From Sphingomonas montana (GTDB lineage Bacteria > Pseudomonadota > Alphaproteobacteria > Sphingomonadales > Sphingomonadaceae): 64,000 nt of DNA. Under the pieces are notes generated by a model. It searched no databases, was not told where the DNA came from, and was given only the letters and a program-made list of their open reading frames with translations. The stretch is taken from assembly GCF_001956315.1 (NCBI RefSeq), contig NZ_KV887144.1, positions 1-64,000 of the forward strand. The letters are read 5' to 3'. Shown one piece after another: positions 55,182 to 64,000 of the stretch. The stretch's first letter is position 1, and each line of letters opens with the position of its first letter. The position numbers and the translations under genes are program-made.

Positions 55182-55265
55182 CGTCGCCCCGGACTTGATC
55201 CGGGGCGCCGCTGCCTCTTCGACGGTGGAGAAGAAGCGGGATCCCGGATCAAGCCCGGGATGACG
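55182..55265. repeat. Palindromic repeat between kup and pirin
   Basis: Arms 55182-55203 and 55244-55265 are inverted copies with 3 mismatches in 22 bases (CCGGATCAAGCCCGGGATGACG is the right-hand version). The left arm also folds internally, CCCCGGAC...ATCCGGGG. It is the same type as the elements at 19702 and 30581 and lies between convergent genes. Confidence 0.75.
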
Positions 55266-55275
55266 GTCTCTCAGG

Positions 55276-55974
55276 TCAGGCCGCATCGACCAGGATCAGT
55301 TCGCTGTCCTCCACCGCGGTGACGCGCAGTACGTCCACGTCGCTGATTGCGGCGCCGTCGCGGGCGTTCACGGTGATGCCGTCGATCGTCACCGAACCGG
55401 TGGCGGGGACGAGATAGCCGCGGCGGGCCTTACCGAGCGGATAGTCGATCGTGTCGCCGGCCTTCACCGACGCCGCGACGATGCGGGCATCGGTACGGAT
55501 CCGCAGCGCGTCCGCATCCTCCGTGAAACCGGACGCCAGCGTCACGAACCGGCCGGACCGTTCCCCCTTCGGAAAGGGCCGCGCGCCCCAGCTCGGGGCC
55601 ACGCCGCGACTGGTCGGTTCGATCCAGATCTGGAAGATGCGGGTCTCGACGTCCTCCACATTATATTCGGCGTGGGTGATGCCGGTGCCGGCGGACATCA
55701 CCTGCACGTCGCCGGCCTCCGTCCGGCCCAGATTGCCCAGGCTGTCCTTGTGGGTGATGGCGCCTTCGCGAACATAGGTGACGATTTCCATGTCGCGGTG
55801 CGGATGCGGCGGAAAACCGGATTTCGGCGCGATGATATCGTCGTTCCAGACGCGCAGATTGCCCCAGCCCATCCGGGCCGGGTCGTGATAGCCCGCGAAG
55901 GAGAAGTGATGCTTGGCATCCAGCCAGCCATGGTTCGCGCCGCCGAGCGTGGCGAAGGGACGAAGGTCGATCAT
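55276..55974 (-). CDS. Pirin family protein
   Basis: 232 residues. The cupin metal site is PPHPHRDMEIV and HAEYN (three His plus Glu). QVMSAGTGITHAEYNVED is the standard pirin wording. Bacterial members of the YhhW type have quercetin 2,3-dioxygenase activity in vitro; the physiological role is not settled. It is divergent from the LysR gene with 107 bp between, a layout that usually means the regulator controls it. Confidence 0.92.
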   Translation of the reverse strand: MIDLRPFATLGGANHGWLDAKHHFSFAGYHDPARMGWGNLRVWNDDIIAPKSGFPPHPHRDMEIVTYVREGAITHKDSLGNLGRTEAGDVQVMSAGTGITHAEYNVEDVETRIFQIWIEPTSRGVAPSWGARPFPKGERSGRFVTLASGFTEDADALRIRTDARIVAASVKAGDTIDYPLGKARRGYLVPATGSVTIDGITVNARDGAAISDVDVLRVTAVEDSELILVDAA

Positions 55975-56023
55975 GTCATGCTCCGATCAGTGGCCGGATG
56001 GCGGCCGTCGCGAGCAAGATATG

Positions 56024-56044
56024 CTTCCCGTACCGTACCGGAAG
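56024..56044. promoter_or_regulatory. Candidate LysR operator
   Basis: CTTCC at 56024-56028 and GGAAG at 56040-56044 form an inverted repeat, with a GTAC-c-GTAC centre. It lies in the 107-bp space between pirin and the LysR gene, about 50 bp from each start. Position and symmetry suit a LysR-type binding site. It lacks the exact T-N11-A form, so this is a weak candidate. Confidence 0.4.
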
Positions 56045-56081
56045 TGCAATGATGGCATCTCATCGGTGAAGGAAACATCCT

Positions 56082-57014
56082 GTGTCCACGCTGCCCGACC
56101 TGGAAGCGTGGGCGATCTTCGCCAAGGTGGTGGAGGCCGGATCGTTCGCGCGGGCGGCGGACGCGCTGCATTTGTCCAAACCGACCGTTTCGAAGGCGGT
56201 CAGCCGGCTGGAGGCCAGGCTGGGCGTGCCGTTGCTGCACCGCACGTCGCGGCAGCTGGCGTTGACCGAGAGCGGCCGCGGCGTGCTGGACCGCGCAAGG
56301 CGGATCCTGGCGGACGGGGAGGCGGCCGAGGGCGAGGCAGCGTCGCAGGCGGCGACTCCGCATGGCCGTGTCGTGCTCGCGCTGCCCATGACGTTCGGCG
56401 TGCTGCATGTGGCGCCACTGCTGCCGGAATTTCTCGAAACCTATCCCGACGTCAGCATCGACATGCAGTTGAGTGACGCGCAGGTCGATCTGGTCGCCGG
56501 CGGCGTGGACGTGGCGTTGCGGATTGCCAGCCTGGCGGACTCGTCGCTGCGCGCGCGACGGCTCTGTTCGGTCCGGCGGCCGCTGGTGGCGACGCCGGCC
56601 TATCTCGACCGGCATGGCCGGCCGGCGCATCCGCGCGACCTCGATCCGCGGCACGGCCTGCTCTACACCAATGTCACGACGCCCGGGCAGTTGCGGCTGT
56701 TCCACGCGGTCGAGGGAGAGCATGTCCTGTCGATCGACGGGCGGCTGCGCGCGAACAGTGCGGACGCGCTGGCGCCCGCGCTGCTGGCCGGGCTCGGCAT
56801 CGCGGTGCAGCCTGATTTCATGGTGTGGCGCGAACTGGCGGACGGCACGCTGGAGGAAGTGATGCCCGGCTGGCGCATGGCGGACGTCGGGTTGCACCTG
56901 ATGACGCCGCCGGGGGTGCAGCGGCCGGCGCGGGTGACCGTCCTGCTCGATTTCCTGGCAGGCCGACTGGGCAATGCCGAATGGGCGCAGGCCTGCGCGA
57001 ACGAGGGCGGCTGA
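56082..57014 (+). CDS. LysR family transcriptional regulator
   Basis: 310 residues from a GTG at 56082; GAAGGAAA stands 8 bp upstream. The helix-turn-helix [35 protein letters not shown] is at residues 21-55. The C-terminal part is a periplasmic-binding-protein-like effector domain ([21 protein letters not shown]). Wording such as [17 protein letters not shown] fits the AaeR/DsdC-like branch widely found beside pirin. It probably controls pirin, possibly also frmA downstream (84 bp, same strand). Confidence 0.92.
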   Translation: MSTLPDLEAWAIFAKVVEAGSFARAADALHLSKPTVSKAVSRLEARLGVPLLHRTSRQLALTESGRGVLDRARRILADGEAAEGEAASQAATPHGRVVLALPMTFGVLHVAPLLPEFLETYPDVSIDMQLSDAQVDLVAGGVDVALRIASLADSSLRARRLCSVRRPLVATPAYLDRHGRPAHPRDLDPRHGLLYTNVTTPGQLRLFHAVEGEHVLSIDGRLRANSADALAPALLAGLGIAVQPDFMVWRELADGTLEEVMPGWRMADVGLHLMTPPGVQRPARVTVLLDFLAGRLGNAEWAQACANEGG

Positions 57015-57098
57015 CCGGGTCGGGCAAGCGGTGCTGGCGGGGCGGATGCCGGATCGCTACGTTAGGCGACAGACCGAAACCATGACGACGGGTGCAGT

Positions 57099-58208
57099 AT
57101 GAAGACACGGGCAGCAGTGGCGTTCGAGGCCAAACGACCGCTCGAGATCGTCGAACTCGATCTGGATGGGCCGAAGCCGGGCGAGGTTCTGATCGAGATC
57201 ATGGCGACGGGCATCTGCCATACCGACGCCTATACGCTGGACGGGCTGGACAGCGAGGGGCTGTTCCCCAGCGTGCTGGGCCATGAAGGCGCGGGCGTCG
57301 TTCGCGAGATCGGGGCCGGGGTGACCAGCCTGGCGGTTGGCGACCATGTCATCCCGCTCTACACCCCCGAATGTCGCGAATGTAAGTCGTGCCTGAGCGG
57401 CAAGACCAACCTGTGCACGAAGATCCGCGCGACGCAAGGCAAGGGGCTGATGCCGGACGGCACGACGCGGTTCAGCTACAAGGGGCAGCCGATCTTCCAC
57501 TATATGGGCTGTTCGACCTTCTCGAACTTCACCGTGGTGCCGGAGATCGCGGTGGCCAGGATCCGCGACGACGCGCCGTTCCAGTCGGCCTGCTACATCG
57601 GGTGCGGCGTCACCACCGGGGTCGGCGCGGTGGTCAACACCGCCAAGGTCGAACCCGGTGCGAATGTGATCGTGTTCGGGCTGGGCGGCATCGGCCTGAA
57701 CGTGATCCAGGGCGCACGGATGGTGGGCGCGGACCGGATCATCGGCGTGGACCTGAACGACGACAAGGCGGCGTGGGGCGAACGGTTCGGCATGACCCAC
57801 TTCGTCAATCCGTCGAAGATCGACGGCGATATCGTCCAGCATCTCGTCGGCCTGACCGATGGCGGCGCGGACTATACATTCGATTGCACCGGCAACACGA
57901 CCGTCATGCGGCAGGCGCTGGAGGCGTGCCACCGCGGCTGGGGCGTGTCCGTCGTCATCGGGGTGGCGGAGGCCGGCAAGGAGATCAGCACGCGGCCGTT
58001 CCAGCTGGTCACCGGGCGGGTGTGGAAGGGATCGGCCTTCGGCGGCGCACGCGGGCGGACCGACACGCCGAAGATCGTCGACTGGTACATGAACGGCAAG
58101 ATCGAGATCGATCCGATGATCACCCACGTCCTGACGCTGGACGAGATCAACAAGGGGTTCGACCTGATGCACGCCGGCGAATCGATCCGCTCGGTCGTTG
58201 TCTATTGA
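57099..58208 (+). CDS. frmA: S-(hydroxymethyl)glutathione dehydrogenase (class III ADH)
   Basis: 369 residues. Catalytic zinc ligands Cys40 (TGICHTDAY) and His62 (LGHEGAGVV); structural zinc site [15 protein letters not shown]. The cofactor fold has [14 protein letters not shown], then [11 protein letters not shown] with the Asp that favours NAD. Class III enzymes oxidise the glutathione adduct of formaldehyde. fghA follows after 44 bp, so both steps of the pathway are encoded together. No frmR repressor is seen. Confidence 0.97.
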   Translation: MKTRAAVAFEAKRPLEIVELDLDGPKPGEVLIEIMATGICHTDAYTLDGLDSEGLFPSVLGHEGAGVVREIGAGVTSLAVGDHVIPLYTPECRECKSCLSGKTNLCTKIRATQGKGLMPDGTTRFSYKGQPIFHYMGCSTFSNFTVVPEIAVARIRDDAPFQSACYIGCGVTTGVGAVVNTAKVEPGANVIVFGLGGIGLNVIQGARMVGADRIIGVDLNDDKAAWGERFGMTHFVNPSKIDGDIVQHLVGLTDGGADYTFDCTGNTTVMRQALEACHRGWGVSVVIGVAEAGKEISTRPFQLVTGRVWKGSAFGGARGRTDTPKIVDWYMNGKIEIDPMITHVLTLDEINKGFDLMHAGESIRSVVVY

Positions 58209-58252
58209 GGCCGGCAGCCTGAACCCATCTGACCCATCCGGAGTATGAGACC

Positions 58253-59092
58253 ATGGAAATCATTTCCACCGCCCATGCGCATGGCGGCATCCAGGGCGTG
58301 TACCGCCACGCATCGAGTGCGACGAGCACCGACATGACCTTTTCGGTCTTCGTGCCCGCACATGCCAGCGGCGACCGGCTGCCCGTCGTCTGGTTCCTGT
58401 CGGGGCTGAGCTGTACGCACGCCAATGTGACCGAGAAGGGCGAATATCGCCGGTTGTGCGCCGAACTGGGGCTGATCCTGATCGCGCCGGATACGTCGCC
58501 GCGCGGCGAACAGGTGCCGGACGATCCGGCCGGGGCCTATGATTTCGGGCATGGCGCGGGCTTCTATGTCGATGCCACGCGGTCGCCCTTCGCGGCGCAT
58601 TACCGGATGTGGACCTATATCACCGACGAACTGCCCCGGTTGATCGCCGCGGAGTTCCCGGCCGACATGGGCGCGCAGGGCATCTTCGGTCATTCGATGG
58701 GCGGCCACGGCGCGCTGACGATCGCGCTGGGCATGCCGGGGCGCTACCGGTCGGTCTCGGCCTTTGCGCCGATCGTGGCACCGACGCAGGTGCCGTGGGG
58801 ACGCAAGGCGCTGGCCGGCTACCTGGGTGACGACGAAGCGGTCTGGCGCAGGCATGACGCGGTCGCGATGATCGAAGACGGCGCGCGCGTGCCGAACCTG
58901 CTGGTGGACCAGGGCATGGCCGACCAGTTCCTGACGGAACAGCTGAAGCCGGAACTGCTGCGGGCGGCGTGCGACGCGGCGGGCATCCCGCTGACCCTGC
59001 GGATGCAGCCGGGGTACGACCACAGCTATTACTTCATCTCGACCTTCATGGAGGATCATCTGCGCTGGCACGCCGAGCGCCTGCGCGGTTGA
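58253..59092 (+). CDS. fghA: S-formylglutathione hydrolase
   Basis: 279 residues. Esterase D fold: GLSCTHANVTEKGEYRR, APDTSPRGEQVPDD, and the nucleophile Ser148 in GHSMGGHGAL. The acid-base pair is in QGMADQFL and YDHSYYFISTF. It releases formate and glutathione, completing formaldehyde oxidation after frmA. A GGAG ribosome site precedes the ATG. Confidence 0.97.
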   Translation: MEIISTAHAHGGIQGVYRHASSATSTDMTFSVFVPAHASGDRLPVVWFLSGLSCTHANVTEKGEYRRLCAELGLILIAPDTSPRGEQVPDDPAGAYDFGHGAGFYVDATRSPFAAHYRMWTYITDELPRLIAAEFPADMGAQGIFGHSMGGHGALTIALGMPGRYRSVSAFAPIVAPTQVPWGRKALAGYLGDDEAVWRRHDAVAMIEDGARVPNLLVDQGMADQFLTEQLKPELLRAACDAAGIPLTLRMQPGYDHSYYFISTFMEDHLRWHAERLRG

Positions 59093-59386
59093 CGGCGATG
59101 CATGTCGGACGCGAAGTTTGACGGGCAGGGCCGTGACACCGGGTGAAATTCGGAAAGGTCCCCCGCACGCTGGGCGACCCTTCCGGAGCGGTACCGGCGT
59201 TGCGGATATGGAACAATGGTAAGACTCGAGCGGCGCGTTCGCCAGGGTCGCGCGGCTCGATCCTGCGGTTTCGGCGGTGGCCGGCGGGGGGCCAACACCA
59301 GGCGTTTGCGCGGATCAGGTCGGTCGGCGACGTGTTTGCGATAGGCCGGTTCAGTCCCGTCGAACGATCACGACCGAGGGCCGGAG

Positions 59387-59725
59387 CTATTCACGTCTGA
59401 CCAGGGAGCAGGGGGCTCGATATCCGGTGCTCCCTGCACTCGGGATGACATCGACAACACCGCTCAGTATCCGGGTCTCTTCGTCGATCGTTTCGGGAAG
59501 CTGGAAGGAGAAGATGGCCGGACCGATCTGGCCACCGTGCAGCCTCATGTTGAGACGCGCGCCCGCAACGCTGCATATTCCGACCGCGGCACCGTTCTGC
59601 AGGACCTGATCGTCCAGGATCCGGTAGGGAGGATCCACCGCTATCGAGCATTGTGGACTGTCAATGACAGGCCACCAGTCTCCTGCCAGACTTGGCTTGC
59701 CGGAGGATGTTGAATTATTGATCAT
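59387..59725 (-). CDS. Hypothetical protein, 112 residues
   Basis: An open frame from ATG 59725 with mostly GC-ending codons and a protein-like composition: a polar N-terminus (MINNSTSSGKPSLAGDWWP), a middle with AAVGICSVAGARLNMRLHGG, and a charged end. It contains no recognised domain. No good ribosome site precedes the ATG. It could be a genuine orphan gene or a remnant in the low-quality stretch. Confidence 0.4.
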   Translation of the reverse strand: MINNSTSSGKPSLAGDWWPVIDSPQCSIAVDPPYRILDDQVLQNGAAVGICSVAGARLNMRLHGGQIGPAIFSFQLPETIDEETRILSGVVDVIPSAGSTGYRAPCSLVRRE

Positions 59726-60324
59726 ATGCTAGGCGGAGTATATGCTTTGCCAGTAATATCATGGTTTCAACACATCCAAGTTATGAACAGGATGATACGA
59801 TTCGCCATAAAACGACCTGATAAGACTCGATTTATCTGAATGGGAATAGAGTTATTACCTACAAGCGCATTAACATGCGTTTATCATCCGTCGGATCGTC
59901 GATGCTGTACGCACTACTCACGCTTGGTCCCGTGCGGGTTGGCTGAAAAGTGAATTGCGGCAGCCGAGTACGAGCCCGGATGGACGTCAGCCAAGCATCT
60001 GACGAGCCGGTATGCCGGCTGTTGATCGACCGTCATTATCTTGGGGCCGAGGCGTCTGCCAAGTCCGCCACCAATCGAGCGATGGATATCGGACAGCTGA
60101 TGTTCACGATCTAAGTTCGGTCCAGCGCTCGGCGATCGACGCTCGCGTTCTGCCGCCGCCCGGCTGGGCACCGCCGCGTGTACCTGCTGATCGGTATGCG
60201 ATCGTTTTACCACCAGTGACCCAAAACGCCGCTGCCGGCTGGGCTTGATGGCTTCGGGCGCTTACTGAGCGAGCGATCGACAGCCATCGCCGCTTCTGGC
60301 GGTCGCATGGGGAATGATCGCAAA

Positions 60325-60510
60325 ATGCGCCGCAGCCTTCTGCGTTTCGCTACGTCACCCGGGCTCCCAACTGGCTTGTGCGCAGCCTTGAGGGTGATCC
60401 CAAATCGTCAGCAGTGCGGGTATGGGCACAGCAAGCTGGCTGACCCTGTCGCAACTATGCTCGCCCAAATAGCCGCTGCCGGTCATAACGGACGTCAATC
60501 GCGGCCCCAT
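60325..60510 (+). repeat. Diverged direct repeat, left copy
   Basis: The block GCGCCGCAGCCTTCTGCGTT, continuing through CGCTACGTC, and a later block CTGCCGGTCATAACGGACGT match the copy at 61760-61912 in the same orientation at roughly two thirds of positions by eye. The left copy has about 37 extra bases between the blocks. The pair brackets the foreign methyltransferase gene. Confidence 0.5.
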
Positions 60511-60833
60511 AGTAGCAGGAATGGATAGACGCATAGCCGATATTCCGTTGAGCAAAAACGGCAGCGGTTATTCCAGCCGCAGCGGAGAGCCTTGACCACT
60601 CACGGATTTTTTGCCGCCACAACGATGTGGCCGTCATAGATTGCAAATTGACCTAAAGCAATTATTTGGTTCGATTATAGGATTTATTAATCCTCAACTA
60701 CAATATATCGGACAATTTCTTGATTGTACTACATTATAAGATTTTACGACGCATCGGCTTTATTAGGGAAAACTGAAAATTGCCGCCGTACCTTTGTAAG
60801 GCGGTCTCTGCATCTTATATACAATGCTATCGC

Positions 60834-61661
60834 CTAGATTGGCTTGCGAAGTACTACGATACTTTGATCGACATGCTCGGTATTTTCGGAGAAGCTCACA
60901 AGCATGGATCCATACTTTTCCAACAGATATTTTTCCGGAATGAATGTTTCGCCCCAAAAATCTGCAGTAAGTTCAAGACCTCCGGCCATGGGGAACCATT
61001 GGAATTGACCCTCCGCATAGTTTCTGGCGATTCGAGCTGGTGTCGGCATATCTTGAACAAGCCGCTCGACATAGGCTACCAAGTTTGAAGGCAGATCGCC
61101 ACGACTATCCCGTAGCGACTGCAAATGCTCGATAAACTGCCATCCGCGGGTTGTGAAAACAATATGACCACCGGGTTTCAGCTTGGAAAGAAAATACTGG
61201 ACCCAGTCCAAAAAGTATTTCTCAGAAAGATGTGAGAAGACTGAATACGCGTAAATCAAATCCAGTCCGTCAGGGATACCTTCAATTGGTGGAGACTTTG
61301 TATTGTATATGATATTGCAAGGGTTATTAGTATTTTTCAAGCAATCAATTGCGACGTCCATCGCGTCTACTAGATACATATTTTTCGGCGATGTTTCACG
61401 TAGAAAGAAACGCGAAATACGCCCCCAACCACAACCAAAGTCCATGATCTTTGGCTCATGGATTGACTTGATATACTCTACCGCCTTTCCGTAAAAACCA
61501 AATGCCTGAAGTAGATTCTGACGACCAGACAGAGATGTAAATCCGGTTTGTATTTCGTCACTTGGAAGTGACGGAAGGCGAATGCCAAACTTTCTGAGCG
61601 AGCTTTCCCAGTCAAACTGAGCATCAAACCATGTCTGATCATCTGGTCTCAAAACGATCAT
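60834..61661 (-). CDS. Class I SAM-dependent methyltransferase, foreign composition
   Basis: 275 residues from ATG 61661 with GAGGAC as ribosome site. Motif I is IMDFGCGWGRISRFFL, followed by MYLVDAMDVAIDCLK and LIYAYSVFSHLSEKYFLDWV; the post-motif is KLKPGGHIVFTT. The C-terminal 70 residues have an aromatic, Pro-containing stretch (FQWFPMAGGLELTADFWGE) that may form the substrate lid. It looks like a small-molecule or sugar methyltransferase of the type found in surface-polysaccharide clusters. Codon use is far more AT-rich than in any neighbour, showing recent transfer. No partner genes lie beside it. Confidence 0.9.
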   Translation of the reverse strand: MIVLRPDDQTWFDAQFDWESSLRKFGIRLPSLPSDEIQTGFTSLSGRQNLLQAFGFYGKAVEYIKSIHEPKIMDFGCGWGRISRFFLRETSPKNMYLVDAMDVAIDCLKNTNNPCNIIYNTKSPPIEGIPDGLDLIYAYSVFSHLSEKYFLDWVQYFLSKLKPGGHIVFTTRGWQFIEHLQSLRDSRGDLPSNLVAYVERLVQDMPTPARIARNYAEGQFQWFPMAGGLELTADFWGETFIPEKYLLEKYGSMLVSFSENTEHVDQSIVVLRKPI

Positions 61662-62474
61662 CTATTTGTCCTCGGTTATAAGGCAAATAAAACATAGCAG
61701 CGGTCGTTTAGAAATGTCCAGACCGCAAAGGGTCAACTTACGCACTGCGTTCGAGTGAATTGCGCTGCGTCTTCTACGTTTTGCTACGTCCACCGAACCT
61801 CACAACGATGTGTGCAGTAACGGGCAAGGCAGACGGACGGACGCTGTCGTGCTCATGTCGGCCAAAATATGTGCTACCGGTTCCACGCTGGCCGATCGCG
61901 GCCGCCCGTGTTAACCCTGTTCATATTTTAGGATTGTCGATGAACACTCCTTCGGTACTATAAATATAAGTTTTGTATTGCTCGATCAGCTAGTGCAAGA
62001 AACTAAATGCGCAGAATTTACAACCGATACAAAATTAGCTCGGCGATGCCTAAGTCTAGGGTCACCCTCGGCCTATACTAGAGATTGCTGCGCTTACGCC
62101 AGAGCAAAAGGGCAGCTTTGCTGCGACGACCACCAACATTGAAGCCGGACAATACCCTGAGTCCTCGGCCATTGTCGTAGCACGCCATTTAATTTTATCA
62201 GGCGAAACCGCCCTTGCCATTGCCGAAGCTGTTCTGCCCGAGTGCACCGCCTCTTGGCAAGACTTCTCGCTAACGACACCAAGCCGGGAACTACAGGCGC
62301 GACGGTAGCAATCGGCCGTTTCGACCAGCTACTCCGTCGACGGCTTCGGTCTGAAGGAGCGCGTCACAAACCTAAGCGCGAGCACAATCGTGATTATAAT
62401 GTGAACTGGAAGAGGGGTTAATCTGCCCAACCGGGAGAATAATCGCTCATTCTCAGGGGCCTACAATAGAATAT
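61662..62474. other. Gene-free stretch next to tRNA-Ser
   Basis: About 0.8 kb with no gene I can support. It contains the right copy of the diverged repeat. Short frames around 62060-62290 on both strands have no domain. The segment ends at the 3' side of the tRNA-Ser gene. No copy of the tRNA 3' end was found further left. Confidence 0.45.
61760..61912 (+). repeat. Diverged direct repeat, right copy
   Basis: GCGCTGCGTCTTCTACGTTT, continuing to TGCTACGTCC, and GTGCTACCGGTTCCACGCTG correspond to the left copy at 60325-60510 in the same orientation. Both blocks are present; the spacer between them is about 37 bp shorter than in the left copy. Confidence 0.5.
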
Positions 62475-62565
62475 TGGCGGAGCGGGAGGGATTCGAACCC
62501 TCGAAGGGCTATTAACCCTTACACACTTTCCAGGCGTGCGCCATCGACCACTCGGCCACCGCTCC
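62475..62565 (-). tRNA. tRNA-Ser(GGA)
   Basis: 91 nt with CCA encoded. The acceptor stem is GGAGCGG paired with CCGCTCC; discriminator G. The anticodon loop reads CTGGAAA with anticodon GGA, at plus-strand bases 62529-62531. The long variable arm (GGGTTAATAGCCC-like) and T-arm GGTTCGAATCC are those of a class II serine tRNA. Its 3' end points toward the gene-poor stretch. It decodes UCC and UCU codons. Confidence 0.95.
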
Positions 62566-62637
62566 GCGTCCTGGAAAGCGCGCCCTATCGGGTGATGCCG
62601 GCTTCCGCAAGTGGCATCGACATGGCAGGATCGCGAT

Positions 62638-63531
62638 ATGATCTCCTGGCTTCCCTCGATCCTCGCCCTGGCCCTGCAGCCGTCGGTTCCCGCTACGCCG
62701 CCGCGGCCGGCCGCCGCGACGCCCGGCAGCGTGGTCGCGGCAGCACCCGCATCGGCCTGGGCCGACGTGCCGGCGGACCGGTTGCTGGTAATGGACCTGG
62801 CCGATGGGCGGCGCGTGACGATCGCGCTGTCGCCCGATTTCGCGGCCGCGCATGTGGCGAACATCGTCGCGCTCGCCCGCGCACATTGGTGGGACGGGAC
62901 GAGTATCAACCGGGTGCAGGATAATTACGTGACGCAGTGGGGTGACGCGACGGAGGCCAAGCCATTGCCACCGGGCATCGTCGCGCCGTCGCGCAACTAC
63001 GACCGGCCAGCGGCGGGGCTGGCGTTTCGCGCGCTTCCGTACCGCGACAGCTATGCCGCCGCGGTGGGGCATGTCGGCGGCTGGGCGGTCGCCAGGAGTC
63101 GCGACCGGGCGTGGTTGCCGCATTGCTACGGCATGGTCGGCGTAGGGCGGAACCTGGCACCGGATACCGGGACCGGCGCGGAACTCTATGTCGCCATCGG
63201 GCATGCGCCGCGACAGCTGGATCGCAACATCGCGGTCGTCGGACGGGTCCTGTCCGGCATGGAGACACTTGCCGCCCTGCCGCGCGGGACGGGTGATCTC
63301 GGCTTCTACACCGATCCGGCGCAGCGGACCGGGATCGCGACTGTGCGGCTGGCCAGCGAATTGCCGCCGGGCAAGCGGCCCGCGTGGCAGATCATGAAGA
63401 CCGACGCACCGGCGTTCACCGCGTGGATCCGGGTGCGGGCCAATCGCATGGACGACTTCTACGAACGACCCGCCGCGGCGTTGGACATCTGCAACAGCCT
63501 GCCGCCGGTGCGAGCGCGTCCTGCGGGCTAG
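62638..63531 (+). CDS. Peptidyl-prolyl cis-trans isomerase, cyclophilin type, exported
   Basis: 297 residues from ATG 62638, with a signal peptide (MISWLPSILALALQPSVPA) and a Pro/Ala linker. The cyclophilin core begins LLVMDLADGRRVTIAL and includes FAAAHVANIVALARAHWWDGTSINRVQDNYVTQWGD, then HCYGMVGVGRN in place of the canonical QFF catalytic region. It is longer than typical PPIases, with an extra stretch between the catalytic strands. It probably helps fold envelope proteins. An in-frame ATG at 62611 lies upstream but lacks support. Confidence 0.87.
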   Translation: MISWLPSILALALQPSVPATPPRPAAATPGSVVAAAPASAWADVPADRLLVMDLADGRRVTIALSPDFAAAHVANIVALARAHWWDGTSINRVQDNYVTQWGDATEAKPLPPGIVAPSRNYDRPAAGLAFRALPYRDSYAAAVGHVGGWAVARSRDRAWLPHCYGMVGVGRNLAPDTGTGAELYVAIGHAPRQLDRNIAVVGRVLSGMETLAALPRGTGDLGFYTDPAQRTGIATVRLASELPPGKRPAWQIMKTDAPAFTAWIRVRANRMDDFYERPAAALDICNSLPPVRARPAG

Positions 63532-64000
63532 AACGTGATGGCGTCCCGGTCACCCGGCCTTGTTCGGTCGATTCCAAGGCCGATCGATATTCAGCCACTG
63601 GAGCTTACGGGCTGGTGCAGTTCGGGTCGAACCGATCGGGGGCTGACCCCGATACCGATCGCGCCTCGCGATCCGCGTTCCGAGCGTAAAGGCGACTTCC
63701 GGTTCGATGGCGACCTGTCCCGGTGACGTCGCGGGGTGCGTTGCAGGAAGGTACAAGGTGCTGCCGTACCTCTCGACACGTTTCTTCGATCGCCTGCCGA
63801 AGCAGGTGCTCACGACATCTTTCCGAAGACGACCCGACGCAGGACAGACGTCTGCGCCGTAAATCAGTCCGAGGTCGTGATGACATGTCGAGCGGGGGCT
63901 TCGGACCAGCCCTCCACGATCGGGCACAGCTGAGATACCGATCCGACGGGGGCCCTCGCCCCCGCCGTTTCGGATCGAATTTAGCGCTGACGCTCGACGC
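63532..64000. other. Window end, no supported gene
   Basis: After the PPIase stop, open frames run on both strands through 63550-63930, but none shows a domain, ribosome site or convincing codon use. The interval holds the hairpin at 63939-63977. A gene reading in from beyond base 64000 cannot be excluded. Confidence 0.5.
63939..63977. terminator. Two-tier GC-rich hairpin
   Basis: CGATCCG (63939-63945) pairs with CGGATCG (63971-63977), and inside it CGGGGGC (63947-63953) pairs with GCCCCCG (63958-63964). A TTT lies within the right side rather than after the stem. It could be a terminator or a small structured element. Confidence 0.5.

Larger units (their letters stand above)
59093..60833. 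other. Gene-poor stretch with changed composition
   Basis: About 1.7 kb after fghA. Only the minus-strand gene at 59387 looks possible here; other frames are open but lack coding character. AT-rich tracts lie at 59720-59900 and 60650-60780, unlike the rest of the window. 60325-60510 is a diverged copy of sequence at 61760-61912. No transposase could be recognised. Confidence 0.5.

Noticed and set aside
59131-59200. GGGTGAAATTCGG and CCCCCGCACGCTG resemble parts of a cobalamin riboswitch.
   Set aside because: The upstream GGGAA-type box is missing and no gene follows on the plus strand, so the likeness is probably chance.
59914-60213. A minus-strand frame that might be a transposase remnant.
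   Set aside because: No DDE or HTH motif could be recognised, and the frame lacks coding character.
59093-62474. An attachment-site duplication of the tRNA-Ser 3' end.
   Set aside because: No second copy of the tRNA 3' sequence was found by eye in this segment.
63550-63927. A 125-residue minus-strand frame at the window end.
   Set aside because: Rich in Arg/Pro/Ser without domain, ribosome site or consistent codon use.

Overview
The window looks like the chromosome of a GC-rich alphaproteobacterium, most probably a sphingomonad (Sphingomonas or a close relative). The grounds are a circularly permuted two-piece tmRNA gene, a CckA-type hybrid histidine kinase, a TonB-dependent receptor of the type sphingomonads carry in large numbers, an I78-family inhibitor lipoprotein, and the gene order nfuA, tsaB, rimI, fur, plsC, miaB, phoH, ybeY, corC. 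Assignment to a species is not possible from the sequence alone. No complete insertion sequence, prophage or CRISPR array was seen.

Layout. 1-2300: the 3'-truncated end of a TPM gene, lemA, mscL and the permuted ssrA. 2740-9579: a TonB receptor, an I78 inhibitor overlapping rnd, then aspS and ppk2. 9712-16583: greB, a soluble lytic transglycosylase, dapA, smpB, a DUF2062 membrane protein and an M13 metallopeptidase. 16702-21280: cckA, a single-domain response regulator and a PQQ-type sugar dehydrogenase. 21365-30489 (all minus strand): an M20 peptidase followed by a tightly packed housekeeping run for Fe-S delivery, tRNA modification (tsaB, miaB), iron regulation (fur), phospholipid acylation and ribosome maturation (phoH, ybeY). 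31017-43559: two DEAD-box helicases flank a plus-strand run comF, grxC, a nitrilase-like gene, DUF1178, queA, an SDR gene, tgt and a small ORF. Behind the second helicase lie a proline-rich lipoprotein and an L,D-transpeptidase.

43650-55171 is the most distinctive metabolic part. It holds a PHB-depolymerase-type esterase, an AI-2E-family permease with a long C-terminal extension, and a sugar-transfer locus: a GT2 gene, a fused sucrose-phosphate synthase/phosphatase, two coupled GT4 genes and a GT2-like gene with a zinc-finger-like N-terminus. The Kup potassium transporter follows. I infer synthesis of sucrose or a sucrose-containing glycan, perhaps as an osmolyte.

55276-59092 holds a pirin gene divergent from a LysR regulator, then the glutathione-dependent formaldehyde oxidation pair frmA-fghA. 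From 59093 to the tRNA-Ser(GGA) gene at 62475 the character changes. The stretch is gene-poor and locally AT-rich. It carries one clearly foreign methyltransferase gene bracketed by two diverged direct repeats, which suggests the remains of an acquired segment on the 3' side of the tRNA. The window ends with a cyclophilin-type PPIase and a strong hairpin.

Palindromic intergenic repeats recur, mostly between convergent genes. One such element is read through by the predicted N-terminus of the plsC-like gene.
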